Positions 16,319-24,218 of a stretch of 64,000 nt of DNA are shown here, in pieces (position 1 is the first letter of the stretch; the number at the start of each line of letters is the position of its first letter). The DNA is from Rhodococcus sp. OK519. Its GTDB lineage: Bacteria; Actinomycetota; Actinomycetes; Mycobacteriales; Mycobacteriaceae. Both the position numbers and the translations under genes were made by a program. The notes below the pieces were generated by a model, which saw only the letters and a program-made list of their open reading frames with translations, did no database searches and was not told where the DNA came from. Where the stretch lies: contig NZ_QAOW01000003.1 of the NCBI RefSeq assembly GCF_003051005.1, positions 62,001 to 126,000 of the forward strand, given 5' to 3'.

Positions 16319-16358
16319 AACGGGGCCGCTATCGACGTTGGTCGATAGCGGCCCCGTT
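16319..16358 (-). terminator. Terminator of the right SipW module
   Basis: An 18-bp perfect stem (16319-16336 and 16341-16358, loop GTTG), 12 bp past the stop of the Thr/Pro-rich protein gene. On the minus strand the stem is followed by TTTTCG, fitting an intrinsic terminator. Confidence 0.8.
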
Positions 16359-16370
16359 CCGGGGCTACTT

Positions 16371-17387
16371 CTAGTTGCTTAGTGCGGCAATCGCGGTCGG
16401 CACGGTCGTCGACTCCGAGTCGACCGGCACAGCACTCCAGACGCCGGCGGCGACGCGATAGATCTTCCCGTCATCGACGATCCACAGGGTGTCGTCCGTC
16501 GAATCCCATTGCACGATGGCATCTTCCGAGACTCGCCAGGAGAACACCTCCTCGCCGGCCAAGTCGCGGACAACAGCATTCGGACCCGACTTCCCGGCGA
16601 CGTATGTCCCCGCGGGAGACACACTCGCATCCGCCAGCTTCGTCGTCGTCGGTGTCGTCGGTGTCGTCGTGGTCGGTGTCGTCGTGGTCGGTGTCGTCGT
16701 GGTCGGTGTCGTCGTGGCCGGTGTCGTCGTGGCCGGTGTCGTCGGTGTCGTCGTGGTCGGTGTCGTCGTGGCCGGTGTCGTCGTGGCCGGTGTCGTCGTG
16801 GCCGCGCTCGGCGCTATCGTCGTCGTCGGCATGGGCTCCGCTGAGCTCGAAGGCAAGGGGTCCTTCGCGTCCAAAGGAACCGACACACGCGCCGCCTGCA
16901 CACCACTAGGCGCCGCTCCGTCACATTTGCCAAGTGAAACCGTGAACGACCACAGATTCTCACCCGAGTAGGCCGTGCCGGTCTGCCCATTTCGGATGGA
17001 CCGGACCTCGAATCGCGCGGAGCTCGAAGTCTCCCTCACATCGTCCCAATAGTTCACGGTCACTGAAATTGGATCACCGGCGTTAGCCGGAATTGTCGGC
17101 GTGAACGACCGACTGCCACGTGAGCCATTGACAATTCGCATGTCGTACGTATAGCCAGGTCCTAGATGCGCCCACTTCATTGCGCTGCTGCCCACACCGC
17201 TCGAACCGCCACCTCCAGTGCAACCCAGCCATTTCGGTGCAGGCCAAAAGTCAGCACTCGAGCTGTACGTGTTCGCGGCGGAAGCAACGTCGGTGAACGC
17301 CGCGACCGTCCCGACCGTCGAGACGCCCATGGCTGTCACGCTAATGACACCCAAAGCGATTAACGTGTGTCGCAGGGAAATTCGCAT
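16371..17387 (-). CDS. Exported Thr/Pro-repeat surface protein with alternate-type signal
   Basis: A 338-residue protein. MRISLRHTLIALGVISVTAMG runs into GTVAAFTDVASAANTYSSSADF, a SipW-type signal resembling those of the other substrates. Residues of about 35-190 form a beta-rich domain with two Cys (WLGCTGG and SLGKCDG). A Thr/Pro stretch of about 55 residues of TTTPA/TTTPT pentapeptides follows, typical of wall-spanning or O-mannosylated linkers. The C-terminal 85 residues hold DDTLWIVDDGKIYRV. The ATG at 17387 has an AAAGGA ribosome binding site. It is the last gene of the right module, 10 bp after the signal peptidase. A surface stalk is the likeliest role. Confidence 0.78.
   Translation of the reverse strand: MRISLRHTLIALGVISVTAMGVSTVGTVAAFTDVASAANTYSSSADFWPAPKWLGCTGGGGSSGVGSSAMKWAHLGPGYTYDMRIVNGSRGSRSFTPTIPANAGDPISVTVNYWDDVRETSSSARFEVRSIRNGQTGTAYSGENLWSFTVSLGKCDGAAPSGVQAARVSVPLDAKDPLPSSSAEPMPTTTIAPSAATTTPATTTPATTTPTTTTPTTPATTTPATTTPTTTTPTTTTPTTTTPTTPTTTKLADASVSPAGTYVAGKSGPNAVVRDLAGEEVFSWRVSEDAIVQWDSTDDTLWIVDDGKIYRVAAGVWSAVPVDSESTTVPTAIAALSN
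16640..16803 (-). repeat. In-frame 15-bp tandem repeat encoding Thr/Pro pentapeptides
   Basis: Repeated units of the form GGTGTCGTCGTGGTC / GGTGTCGTCGTGGCC (plus strand), with two shortened units, encode TTTPT and TTTPA on the minus strand. The units are near-identical, so copy number may change by slippage without breaking the frame. Confidence 0.8.
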
Positions 17388-17397
17388 CGAGATTCCT

Positions 17398-18012
17398 TTA
17401 GCTACGTATCGATTCGGTGGGCAAACCGGCCGCAGTCTTCGAGCAGCCCAGCGGATACTCGGGCCGCAAGTCGCCGGGCATATCTGAGGATTCGGAATCG
17501 CCGTCTTTGCGCTTCGAACCAGATCCGAAGGCCAGCACCAGGACCCCGCCAACCAGCACACCACCGAGGAAAATGGCGACTGGCGACGACAGCCAGGACA
17601 CCACGTAGCCGAGCGCTGGCACGCTGAAGAACACGCGATCAGCCTCGGTCACGGTGTAGGGCGTGACATCCGCATCCTGGTTGGCATCACCCTTGAGGAT
17701 CAGCACCGACGTGGAACCTTCCGAGGAGGCGATCTCATCGACACGGTGTGTAATCCGGATGCCCTGCTCAGTCGAGACGCTGACCACGTCCCCGACCTTC
17801 AAATCGCTTGCCGGCGTGGTCTTCGACAGAGCCAACGCGCCGGTCGGGATGTCGGGTGACATCGAGCCGGAGCGGAAAATCAACGGCTTAATACCGAACA
17901 GGAGCGAGCCCGTCGCCGCGAGCACACAGATCAACCCGGCAACTGCGCCCACATTGAGAGCGATCTCACGACCCCGGGATCGACGGGATTCATTCGAACT
18001 CTGAACGGCCAT
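17398..18012 (-). CDS. sipW: Signal peptidase I, SipW/ER type (right module)
   Basis: A 204-residue membrane peptidase and the second of this type in the window. It has an N-terminal helix (EIALNVGAVAGLICVLAATGSLLF), the catalytic Ser in FRSGSMSPDIPTGAL, His in place of Lys in IRITHRVDEI, and the KGDAN box. A C-terminal helix (SPVAIFLGGVLVGGVLVLAFG) and a charged tail follow. Outside the catalytic boxes it differs clearly from the left-module enzyme, so the two are not a recent duplication. It sits between two putative substrates, 7 bp after the TasA-like gene and 10 bp before the Thr/Pro-rich protein gene, suggesting dedicated pairing. Confidence 0.87.
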   Translation of the reverse strand: MAVQSSNESRRSRGREIALNVGAVAGLICVLAATGSLLFGIKPLIFRSGSMSPDIPTGALALSKTTPASDLKVGDVVSVSTEQGIRITHRVDEIASSEGSTSVLILKGDANQDADVTPYTVTEADRVFFSVPALGYVVSWLSSPVAIFLGGVLVGGVLVLAFGSGSKRKDGDSESSDMPGDLRPEYPLGCSKTAAGLPTESIRS

Positions 18013-18019
18013 GCGCCAC

Positions 18020-18631
18020 TCACACAGTCGTCGCGCTGAAGTTGAACGACGTGGCGAGGTTCATTCCCTGCACAGACGTCGGCGCCGCCGGATCCAGTTT
18101 CACCTGGAAGCACAGTGTCTCACTACCTTGACCGGAGACCGGTCGTGCGGTACTAATCAGGTCCGCCACACCCCCGGAGACCAACGGGATGTCAGTCGCG
18201 ATCGCTTCGCCTCCGCTGCATACGGTGCCGTTCGACGTGCCCGTCGAAACGGTCACCTTCAGATAGGGCGCGAGGGTCGACGACGTCGCTGCGGCGTACA
18301 GCGCGTACGAGAACGGGACCGTGCCTGTGTTCTGGACAGGCAGTGCCGCCGCCACCGAATTGCCGGGCAGCATGTTGGTCTTCGTCAGCGTCGCAAAATC
18401 GTAGGCCGTCGGATTACCTTCATTCCCGTTGAGCTTCAGGTTGATCGTGCCCGTCGAGAACGTTCCCGACGTCGCGACCGCGGTGTCGCTCCACGCGGCG
18501 AGGGTGCCGATGGCGCCAAGACCCAGGACGATTCCGAGGGACGCGACCGCGCGAGTGCGGCTACCGGTCAGCACTGCGCGGACGCGCGCACCGACCCTCG
18601 GGCGCGAGCCCGGAACAATGTGACGAGACAT
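18020..18631 (-). CDS. SipW-dependent exported protein, TasA-like (right module)
   Basis: A 203-residue protein. A long Arg-rich n-region (MSRHIVPGSRPRVGARVR) precedes the helix VASLGIVLGLGAIG and the alternate signal end TLAAWSDTAVATSGTFSTGTINL. The mature part shares blocks and a Cys pair (GTVCSGG and ETLCFQV) with the left-module subunit at 14102-14650. It is the first gene of the right module. Its start lies about 75 bases after the -10-like box that follows the shared 23-bp element. An exported fibre or matrix subunit is inferred from the SipW pairing. Confidence 0.8.
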   Translation of the reverse strand: MSRHIVPGSRPRVGARVRAVLTGSRTRAVASLGIVLGLGAIGTLAAWSDTAVATSGTFSTGTINLKLNGNEGNPTAYDFATLTKTNMLPGNSVAAALPVQNTGTVPFSYALYAAATSSTLAPYLKVTVSTGTSNGTVCSGGEAIATDIPLVSGGVADLISTARPVSGQGSETLCFQVKLDPAAPTSVQGMNLATSFNFSATTV

Positions 18632-18708
18632 GAGGGTAAGTGCCTTTCCTACAACAGAACCGATCGGGCGCCGCCACGCCGGGAGACCTACCGGGTCAGC
18701 GTCAGATA

Positions 18709-18761
18709 GATATTTACCACCCGAATGGGACTCTTCGCGGCAAAACTGGTCAATCGTCCAG
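18709..18761 (-). promoter_or_regulatory. Promoter region of the right SipW module: 23-bp shared element plus -10-like box
   Basis: On the minus strand, 18761-18739 carries the same 23 bases as 13334-13356. After exactly 22 bases comes TAAATATC (18716-18709), matching the position of TACAAATT in the left copy. Sequence between and beyond the two parts differs, so conservation of element and spacing points to a shared regulator. The remainder of the gap 18632-18892 holds no recognisable gene. Confidence 0.6.
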
Positions 18762-18892
18762 TAGAAAATTGGGCAGGTCAGCCTGCACATTTCTCACCTA
18801 CCGCCGGACGACGCCGAACGGGCGGCCACCTGGTCCTCGACTGGGAGCCGGGTCAGACAGCCGCCCGCCGGTCGATCAGGCGTCTTCGACGA

Positions 18893-19522
18893 TCAGGACG
18901 CGAGACTGCCCGAGCTACCCGCGCCGGCGAAGAGGCAGGACAGCGAGCCCAGGGAACCACTCGGGACGCAGCCCGGATCGGGCAACTCACCCGGAGTGAA
19001 GCCGACGGCCCACTTGGGGTTCACGGTGCCGTTCTGCGTGCCGTTGTTGGCGTCGGCCGGCATGCCGACGACGAGGTCGATGTTCGCGACGGCACCGGCC
19101 TCGAGGTGAACCGAGCGGACCTCCGCACCGGGCACCACGGCACCACCATGAACGAGCGTCACCGGTGTTCCGACGTTGCCGCCGACGTCGACGCGGGCGG
19201 TGGCGACCATGTCCGGGGTCAGCGTGTAGTTGCCCACCGCGAATCCGACCCAGCCCGCCACACCGGACGCATTGCGCACCTGGAAACTGGTCTTCAACTC
19301 CTCCCCGGGCACCAGCACGCCGGGATTCCAGTCGATCAACTCGGGGCCGCCCCACGTGGTGCCGCCGTCAGCCGAGTACTCGACGGTCGCGGGCTCGTCG
19401 GCGCGCGCCACGGACGGCACGGCGATCACGGCGACGGCCGACAGGAACAGCGCGAGCAGCACGGCGCCCAGGAGCTTGCCCGGCAGCGAAAGCGCCCCGG
19501 ACACACGGGTGATAGCGGTCAT
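18893..19522 (-). CDS. Secreted protein with ordinary Sec signal, Gly/Ser tail
   Basis: A 209-residue exported protein. The signal (LLGAVLLALFLSAVAVIAVPSVARA-DE) is a classic Sec/SPase I signal ending at ARA, unlike its SipW-type neighbours. The mature domain (VEYSADGGTTWG, VPGEELKTSFQVRNASGVAGWVG) looks like an immunoglobulin-type beta sandwich. The tail is Ser/Gly-rich (SGSLGSLSCLFAGAGSSGSLAS). The frame extends to 19606, but the ATG at 19522 lies seven bases after TAGGCT, fitting a leaderless start. It lies just outside the right SipW module, same strand, and may belong to the same surface system. Function unknown. Confidence 0.75.
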   Translation of the reverse strand: MTAITRVSGALSLPGKLLGAVLLALFLSAVAVIAVPSVARADEPATVEYSADGGTTWGGPELIDWNPGVLVPGEELKTSFQVRNASGVAGWVGFAVGNYTLTPDMVATARVDVGGNVGTPVTLVHGGAVVPGAEVRSVHLEAGAVANIDLVVGMPADANNGTQNGTVNPKWAVGFTPGELPDPGCVPSGSLGSLSCLFAGAGSSGSLAS

Positions 19523-19625
19523 TTCGCGGAGCCTAGAGCAGACTTTCGGACCAAGCGTCCAATTTGGAGATATTGGATGGATCACCCGAGCCGTACAGGC
19601 GTGCACCTCGCCGCCCGCGGTGGCC

Positions 19626-19631
19626 TACCGT
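19626..19631 (+). promoter_or_regulatory. -10 box TACCGT, leaderless arrangement
   Basis: TACCGT ends six bases before the GTG at 19638, and no ribosome binding site is visible. The divergent gene at 19522 shows the same layout (TAGGCT, seven bases). Confidence 0.4.
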
Positions 19632-19637
19632 TGTGTT

Positions 19638-19877
19638 GTGACGAACGAACCGAACCGCAACGACGCCGCCGCCTCCACCGAGCATGGCAAGGGACTGTTC
19701 TATGCGGCAGTCGCCAGCTTCCTGATCGGGATTGCCGCGATCGTCGCCATCTTCTTCGTCCACTCGCTCTCCGAAGGCGACCCCGGTCTGGTTCTCTACT
19801 TCTTGACGCTGGCGTGCCCGCTCGGCTTCGTGCTCGCCATCGCCTACGCTCTGCGCTCCGGCCGCCGGACCCGCTGA
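19638..19877 (+). CDS. Small two-helix membrane protein
   Basis: A 79-residue protein with a hydrophilic Asn/Glu-rich start (VTNEPNRNDAAASTEHGKG), two hydrophobic segments (LFYAAVASFLIGIAAIVAIFF and VLYFLTLACPLGFVLAIAYAL) and an Arg-rich end. I do not recognise the family. The GTG start fits a leaderless -10 box at 19626-19631. It is divergent from the secreted protein gene and lies 36 bp upstream of the YccF-domain gene on the same strand, so the two may be co-transcribed. Codon use and clean helices support a real gene. Confidence 0.65.
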   Translation: MTNEPNRNDAAASTEHGKGLFYAAVASFLIGIAAIVAIFFVHSLSEGDPGLVLYFLTLACPLGFVLAIAYALRSGRRTR

Positions 19878-19913
19878 GCCGGCCAGTCCCCGACAACTGA
19901 AAGGAACGAGACC

Positions 19914-20321
19914 ATGAGGATCCTGCTGAACATCATCTGGCTGATCTTCGGTGGTCTGTGGCTGGCACTCGGATACTTCCTGGCGGGCATCGTGATGTGC
20001 ATCCTCATCATCACGATCCCGTTCGGCATCGCGTCGTTCCGCATCGGCGTGTACGCGCTGTGGCCGTTCGGCAAGACGGTGGTCGACAAGCCGACCTCCG
20101 GTGTGGGTTCGCTCATCGGCAACGTCATCTGGCTGATCCTCGCGGGCGTCTGGCTCGCGCTCGGCCACATCGCCACCGCGATCGCGATGGCCATCACGAT
20201 CATCGGCATTCCGCTCGCGATCGCGAACCTCAAGATGATCCCGATCTCGCTGATGCCGCTCGGCAAGGAGATCGTCGACGTCGGTTCCCGCGATCGGGCG
20301 GCGTGGTCCGCGCCCGCCTGA
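19914..20321 (+). CDS. YccF-domain inner-membrane protein
   Basis: A 135-residue membrane protein made of two repeats of the YccF domain (DUF307). Each repeat has an NIIWLIFGGLWLALGY / NVIWLILAGVWLALGH helix, then a second helix, then ITIPFGIASFRIGVYALWPFG / ITIIGIPLAIANLKMIPISLMPLG. This doubled layout is diagnostic of the family. YccF proteins are widespread and linked to membrane or envelope stress in some bacteria, but no activity is known. The ATG has an AAAGGAACGAG ribosome binding site. Confidence 0.9.
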   Translation: MRILLNIIWLIFGGLWLALGYFLAGIVMCILIITIPFGIASFRIGVYALWPFGKTVVDKPTSGVGSLIGNVIWLILAGVWLALGHIATAIAMAITIIGIPLAIANLKMIPISLMPLGKEIVDVGSRDRAAWSAPA

Positions 20322-20564
20322 TTCCGTTCCGGATTCTGAGACAAGCGTTCGGTATACCTGTGATCTCGATCACATTACGCCGCGATAACGGAGCGGTGTC
20401 GGACCGTGACCCACGCTCACCCGGCGCGACTAGCTGGGGCTAAGCCGTCTTATTCGAATCCTGCTCGCGAACAACACAAGACGCGCCGCGTTATCAACCG
20501 GTGACGTTGAGCGACGAATTCTCGTACCGTCGTTTTCGGCCGCAACCTCGGCCACACCGGGCCC

Positions 20565-20802
20565 GCCGCGCCAAACCCCGTCCAGTGGGCCCGGAAGCAC
20601 CCACGAACCATCCATGGACGGGGACGGGGGACCCAAGGTCCTCCGGGGAAACAAGTCCCGAACGAGGGACGACCCCGCAGGCATCGGAAGAGCAATCTTC
20701 CTGGGGGTGAAGCCAGACCCGCTCCAACCAGGAGTGGCGAGGCCGGGCGACCTCTCAGTCCGAACCCGACAGCTGACCTCGCAGGCGCGTGCGGAGAGGA
20801 AA
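20565..20802 (+). ncRNA. c-di-AMP riboswitch (ydaO/yuaA class) upstream of rpf
   Basis: The 3' half carries the highly conserved ydaO core: CCGAACCCGACAGCTGACCT, then CGCAGGCG, closing with GGAGAGGA just before the rpf start. The centre has GGGGGACCCAAGG and CTGGGGGTGAAGCC, also class signatures. ydaO riboswitches lie before Rpf-type wall hydrolase genes in many actinobacteria and turn expression down when c-di-AMP is high. The 5' boundary is approximate. The promoter should lie in 20322-20560, where I see no gene. Confidence 0.85.
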
Positions 20803-20810
20803 CGACCTAC

Positions 20811-21440
20811 ATGAGCGGACGCCATCGCAAGCCGACCACCACCGGCCGTACCGTCGCCAAGGTTGCCGTCACCGGCGCCATCATGGGCGTGGGCGGCGTT
20901 GCCTTCGCCGGCACCGCCAGCGCGGCCCCCGATTCCGACTGGGACCGACTGGCGCAGTGCGAGGCCAGCGGCAACTGGGGCATCAACAACGGCAACGGCT
21001 ACCAGGGCGGGCTGCAGTTCTCGCCCAGCACCTGGAGCGGTCACGGCGGCGGCCAGTTCGCGGCCACCGCTGACAAGGCCACCCGTGAGCAGCAGATCGT
21101 CGTCGCCGAGCGTGTGCTCGCGTCGCAGGGCTGGGGCGCCTGGCCGTCCTGCTCGTCCAAGCTCGGCCTCAGCAGCGCGCCGTCGCAGCGCACGCTCCAG
21201 GCCACCCCCGCGCCGGCTCCGGTCGCCCCGGCACCCGTCGCCGCACCGGCCGCTCCGGTCGCGCCGCCGGCCATGCAGGCCGCCTTCGCCGGCATCGACT
21301 CGCTGATCGACGCCGCCGAGGACCAGGGATTCGTCATCCACCCGGACATCCTCGGCGCCTACGACAACGCGAAGTCCTTCGACTTCACCCAGCTGGCCAT
21401 GCAGAACATCGCCGGTTTCGCGAACCAGTCGCAGAGCTGA
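20811..21440 (+). CDS. rpfA: Resuscitation-promoting factor (lytic transglycosylase)
   Basis: A 209-residue secreted enzyme. A signal peptide ([21 protein letters not shown]) precedes the Rpf domain ([34 protein letters not shown] through [12 protein letters not shown]), with the catalytic Glu in QCEASGNW and the conserved Cys pair. A Pro/Ala linker ([16 protein letters not shown]) and a C-terminal segment of about 60 residues follow. Rpf proteins cleave peptidoglycan and help dormant actinobacteria resume growth. The ATG follows the ydaO riboswitch directly. The symbol reflects resemblance to RpfA in position and layout; the exact paralogue is less certain. Confidence 0.92.
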   Translation: MSGRHRKPTTTGRTVAKVAVTGAIMGVGGVAFAGTASAAPDSDWDRLAQCEASGNWGINNGNGYQGGLQFSPSTWSGHGGGQFAATADKATREQQIVVAERVLASQGWGAWPSCSSKLGLSSAPSQRTLQATPAPAPVAPAPVAAPAAPVAPPAMQAAFAGIDSLIDAAEDQGFVIHPDILGAYDNAKSFDFTQLAMQNIAGFANQSQS

Positions 21441-21464
21441 GTCGCAGCAACACCCGGAACGTGA

Positions 21465-21499
21465 AAACGGGCCCCTCGCCGATGGCGAGGGGCCCGTTT
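21465..21499. terminator. Terminator between rpf and a convergent small gene
   Basis: Perfect 16-bp arms (AAACGGGCCCCTCGCC and its complement) around GAT, followed on the plus strand by TTTCGTTG and flanked by AAA on the other side. It can act for both convergent genes. Confidence 0.85.
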
Positions 21500-21512
21500 C
21501 GTTGCGTATGCG

Positions 21513-21701
21513 TCAGCGGTTGATCACGGTGTGCGGGTGCACGTAGGGCAGAGACTCCGCCGGAAGAGGGAACTCCGTATCCTCGCCGAACGGCGAAAGA
21601 TTGCCCGCACGGCTGGAGGACAACTCGGTTACCGCGTGATCTCCATCCGCAGTTTCCGGCCACCCTGGATCGACATAGCGCTTCTTCGAATTGTTAGCCA
21701 C
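21513..21701 (-). CDS. Small conserved-looking protein of unknown function
   Basis: A 62-residue acidic protein, [20 protein letters not shown]... to ...[10 protein letters not shown], with no helix or signal. Its balanced composition, unlike a GC-rich shadow, and its own terminator side (21465-21499) support a gene. The start is a GTG at 21701. It is divergent from the helicase-associated gene with about 60 bp between them. I do not recognise a family. Confidence 0.65.
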   Translation of the reverse strand: MANNSKKRYVDPGWPETADGDHAVTELSSSRAGNLSPFGEDTEFPLPAESLPYVHPHTVINR

Positions 21702-21761
21702 GCGCCCATTTTGACAGGAGCGCGAGGCGCGGTACAGCCCAGGTCACTAATCTCATACTTG

Positions 21762-24062
21762 ATGACCCCCATGCCAGGCACCGAGGGCGCCCCTCGGACC
21801 GCGTCGACGCCGACGACACAGACCCTGACCAGCTGGTTGGGCGACCGCAAGGACGCCGCACTCACAGAGCTGCTGCGACTGCGTCCCGACCTCGCCGTTC
21901 CCCCACCCGCCACCTCCGCGGTGCTGGCCGGGCGCGCCGAGCAACGCGCCTCGGTGATGCGCGCCGCCGACCTCCTCGATTCCCTCGACTTCACGATCCT
22001 CGAGGTCCTCGCCCTGGAGCAGGCCGATCAGATGCCGGTGGCCCGCCTGCACGTCGACGAGGCCCTCGCGGGGCGCGTGCCGCAGCGCACCGTGGACAAG
22101 GCGCTCACCCGGCTGCGCGCGCTGGCGCTGGTGTGGGGCGACGACGAGCACCTGCGCATCGTGCGCGCCGCGGTGGAGGCCATCCCGTGGCGGGTGGGTC
22201 GCATCACCTCCGAGACCGACGACCTCACCGAGGACGAGATCCGGGCCGCGCTCGACACGATCGAGCCGAAGGAGCGCGACCTGCTGACGACGCTGGCGCG
22301 CTCGTCGCCGATCGGCCGCACCCGCGACGCCGCCCCCGGCACCTCACCGGACCGGCCGGTCCAACGGCTGCTCGCCCGCGGGCTGCTGCACTGGATCGAC
22401 GCCGAGACCGTGGAGTTGCCGGCCCGCGTGGGTCAGGTGCTGCGCGGCGAGGCCGTCTTCGACCCGTCCTCCCCCACCCCGCCCCCGTTGTCGGGCCGCA
22501 AGCAGAAGCCGGCCGATGTCAATGCCGCCGCGGCCGGAGAGGCCCTCGAGCTCGTCCGGCACTGCGAGGATCTCGTCGCCGCGCTCGGCGGCTCCCCCGC
22601 GCCGGCACTCAAGGCCGGCGGAATCGGCGTGCGTGAGGTGCGCAGGCTGTCCAAGAGCACCGGCGTCGACGAGGCCCGGATCGGCTTCCTGCTCGAACTG
22701 CTCGCCGCGGCGGGCCTGATCGCACGCGGCATCCCCGACCCGGCGCCGCTCACCGACGTCGACGACTACTGGGCCCCCACCGCCGCCGTCGACGGCTGGC
22801 TCGACGCGGGCACCGCGCGCCGCTGGGCGACGATCGCGGGCGCGTGGCTGACGCTGCCGCGTCGGCCCTGGATCATCGGCAGCCGGGACGCCACCGACAA
22901 GGCCATCGCGGCGCTGTCCGAGGAGGTGCGCGCGCCCGGCGCCACACTCGAGCGCCGCCTGCTGCTCGAACTGCTCGCCGAGGCGGGCGGCAAGGAGGTC
23001 TCGGCGACGGAGGCCGGCCGCCTGTTGGCCTGGCGGCGACCCCGCCTGGCCGGACGAGTCGGCCCGCACGTCGTCGAACGCACGCTCGCCGAGGCGCGGA
23101 CGCTCGGGTTCGTCGCGCGCGGCGCCCTCAGCTCCCCCGGCAAGGCGCTGCTGCACGGCGGCGACCCGGAGGGCGAGATGGACGCGGCCCTGCCCGCGCC
23201 CATCGACTACGTGCTGGTGCAGGCCGACCTCACCGTCGTCGCCCCCGGCCCGCTGATCCCCGAACTGCTCGAGCAGATCACCCTCGTCGCCGACATCGAG
23301 TCCGCGGGCGCGGCGTCGATGTACCGGATCAGCGAGAACAGCATCCGGCGAGCGCTCGACGCCGGGCTCACCGCGTCCGAACTGCAGGCGCTGTTCGCGA
23401 CCCGTTCCAAGACGCCGGTCCCGCAGTCGCTGCAGTACCTGATCGACGACGTCGCCCGCCGTCACGGCCGGCTCCGGGCCGGGGTCGCAGCGTCCTTCAT
23501 CCGCTGCGAGGATCCCGCGCTGCTCGCCGAGGTGTTGTCCTCTCCCGTCGCCGAGCAACTGGCGCTGCGGGCACTCGCGCCCACCGTCGTCATCTCGCAG
23601 GCACCGCTCAAGGAGGTGCTCACCGAACTGCGCGCCGCCGGATTCGCCCCGGCCGGCGAGGATTCGAGCGGCACCATCGTCGACCTGCGCCCGCGCGGGG
23701 CCCGCGTGCCCACAGCCCGGGTGGCACGCACCCGCGTCCCGGCGGCGCCCACCGACGACCAGCTCACGGCGCTGGTGCGATCGCTGCGCTCCGGGGACAA
23801 GGCCGCCGCGTCGTCCGGTGTCGGGCTGCGCAGCGACGGCAGCCGTGCCTCCACCGCCGCGACGATGACGCTGCTGCAGACCGCCGCGCAGGTGCGTCGT
23901 TCGGTCACCATCGGCTACGTCGACGCTCAGGGCGTCGCATCGCACCGCATCGTGCAGCCCATCACCGTCGGGGGCGGGCAGTTGGACGCGCTCGATCAGG
24001 CGTCCGGCGAGGTGCGCCGGTTCACGCTGCACCGGATCACGTCGGTCGCGTTCGCCGACTGA
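21762..24062 (+). CDS. Helicase-associated (XPB/Ssl2-like N-terminal) domain protein
   Basis: A 766-residue protein without a Walker A motif. It belongs to the actinobacterial family called helicase C-terminal or XPB/Ssl2-like domain proteins, in the position of M. tuberculosis Rv0862c beside the XPB helicase. Features are an N-terminal TLTSWLGDRKDAALTELLRLRPDL block, several winged-helix-like stretches, DYVLVQADLTVVAPGPL in the last third, and a C-terminal WYL-like end (VTIGYVDAQGVASHRIVQPITV). It probably partners the XPB helicase in DNA repair, which is inferred from linkage. The frame is open further upstream, but the ATG at 21762 gives a natural start; ATG 21771 is possible. Confidence 0.8.
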   Translation: MTPMPGTEGAPRTASTPTTQTLTSWLGDRKDAALTELLRLRPDLAVPPPATSAVLAGRAEQRASVMRAADLLDSLDFTILEVLALEQADQMPVARLHVDEALAGRVPQRTVDKALTRLRALALVWGDDEHLRIVRAAVEAIPWRVGRITSETDDLTEDEIRAALDTIEPKERDLLTTLARSSPIGRTRDAAPGTSPDRPVQRLLARGLLHWIDAETVELPARVGQVLRGEAVFDPSSPTPPPLSGRKQKPADVNAAAAGEALELVRHCEDLVAALGGSPAPALKAGGIGVREVRRLSKSTGVDEARIGFLLELLAAAGLIARGIPDPAPLTDVDDYWAPTAAVDGWLDAGTARRWATIAGAWLTLPRRPWIIGSRDATDKAIAALSEEVRAPGATLERRLLLELLAEAGGKEVSATEAGRLLAWRRPRLAGRVGPHVVERTLAEARTLGFVARGALSSPGKALLHGGDPEGEMDAALPAPIDYVLVQADLTVVAPGPLIPELLEQITLVADIESAGAASMYRISENSIRRALDAGLTASELQALFATRSKTPVPQSLQYLIDDVARRHGRLRAGVAASFIRCEDPALLAEVLSSPVAEQLALRALAPTVVISQAPLKEVLTELRAAGFAPAGEDSSGTIVDLRPRGARVPTARVARTRVPAAPTDDQLTALVRSLRSGDKAAASSGVGLRSDGSRASTAATMTLLQTAAQVRRSVTIGYVDAQGVASHRIVQPITVGGGQLDALDQASGEVRRFTLHRITSVAFAD

Positions 24063-24218
24063 ACGAACCCGGCCATCGATCACCGGCGCACCGCCCGCCG
24101 CCGCGATCGGCCGGTTCTCCAGCCACCTCTCGACCTCCGGAACTGCGCGACTGGCTTTTTCCTGAAAATGGGCTATGGTCTCGGTCAAGTGATTGCCACT
24201 TCGAATTCAGGAGCGACA

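Noticed and set aside
16640-16803. CRISPR-like array
   Set aside because: Units are contiguous 15-bp in-frame repeats without spacers, encoding Thr/Pro pentapeptides.
19545-19562. Third copy of the SipW-module element
   Set aside because: The minus strand reads TTGGACGCTTGGTCC, about 11 of 15 matches, but lacks the TTTTGCC part and the 22-base spacing.
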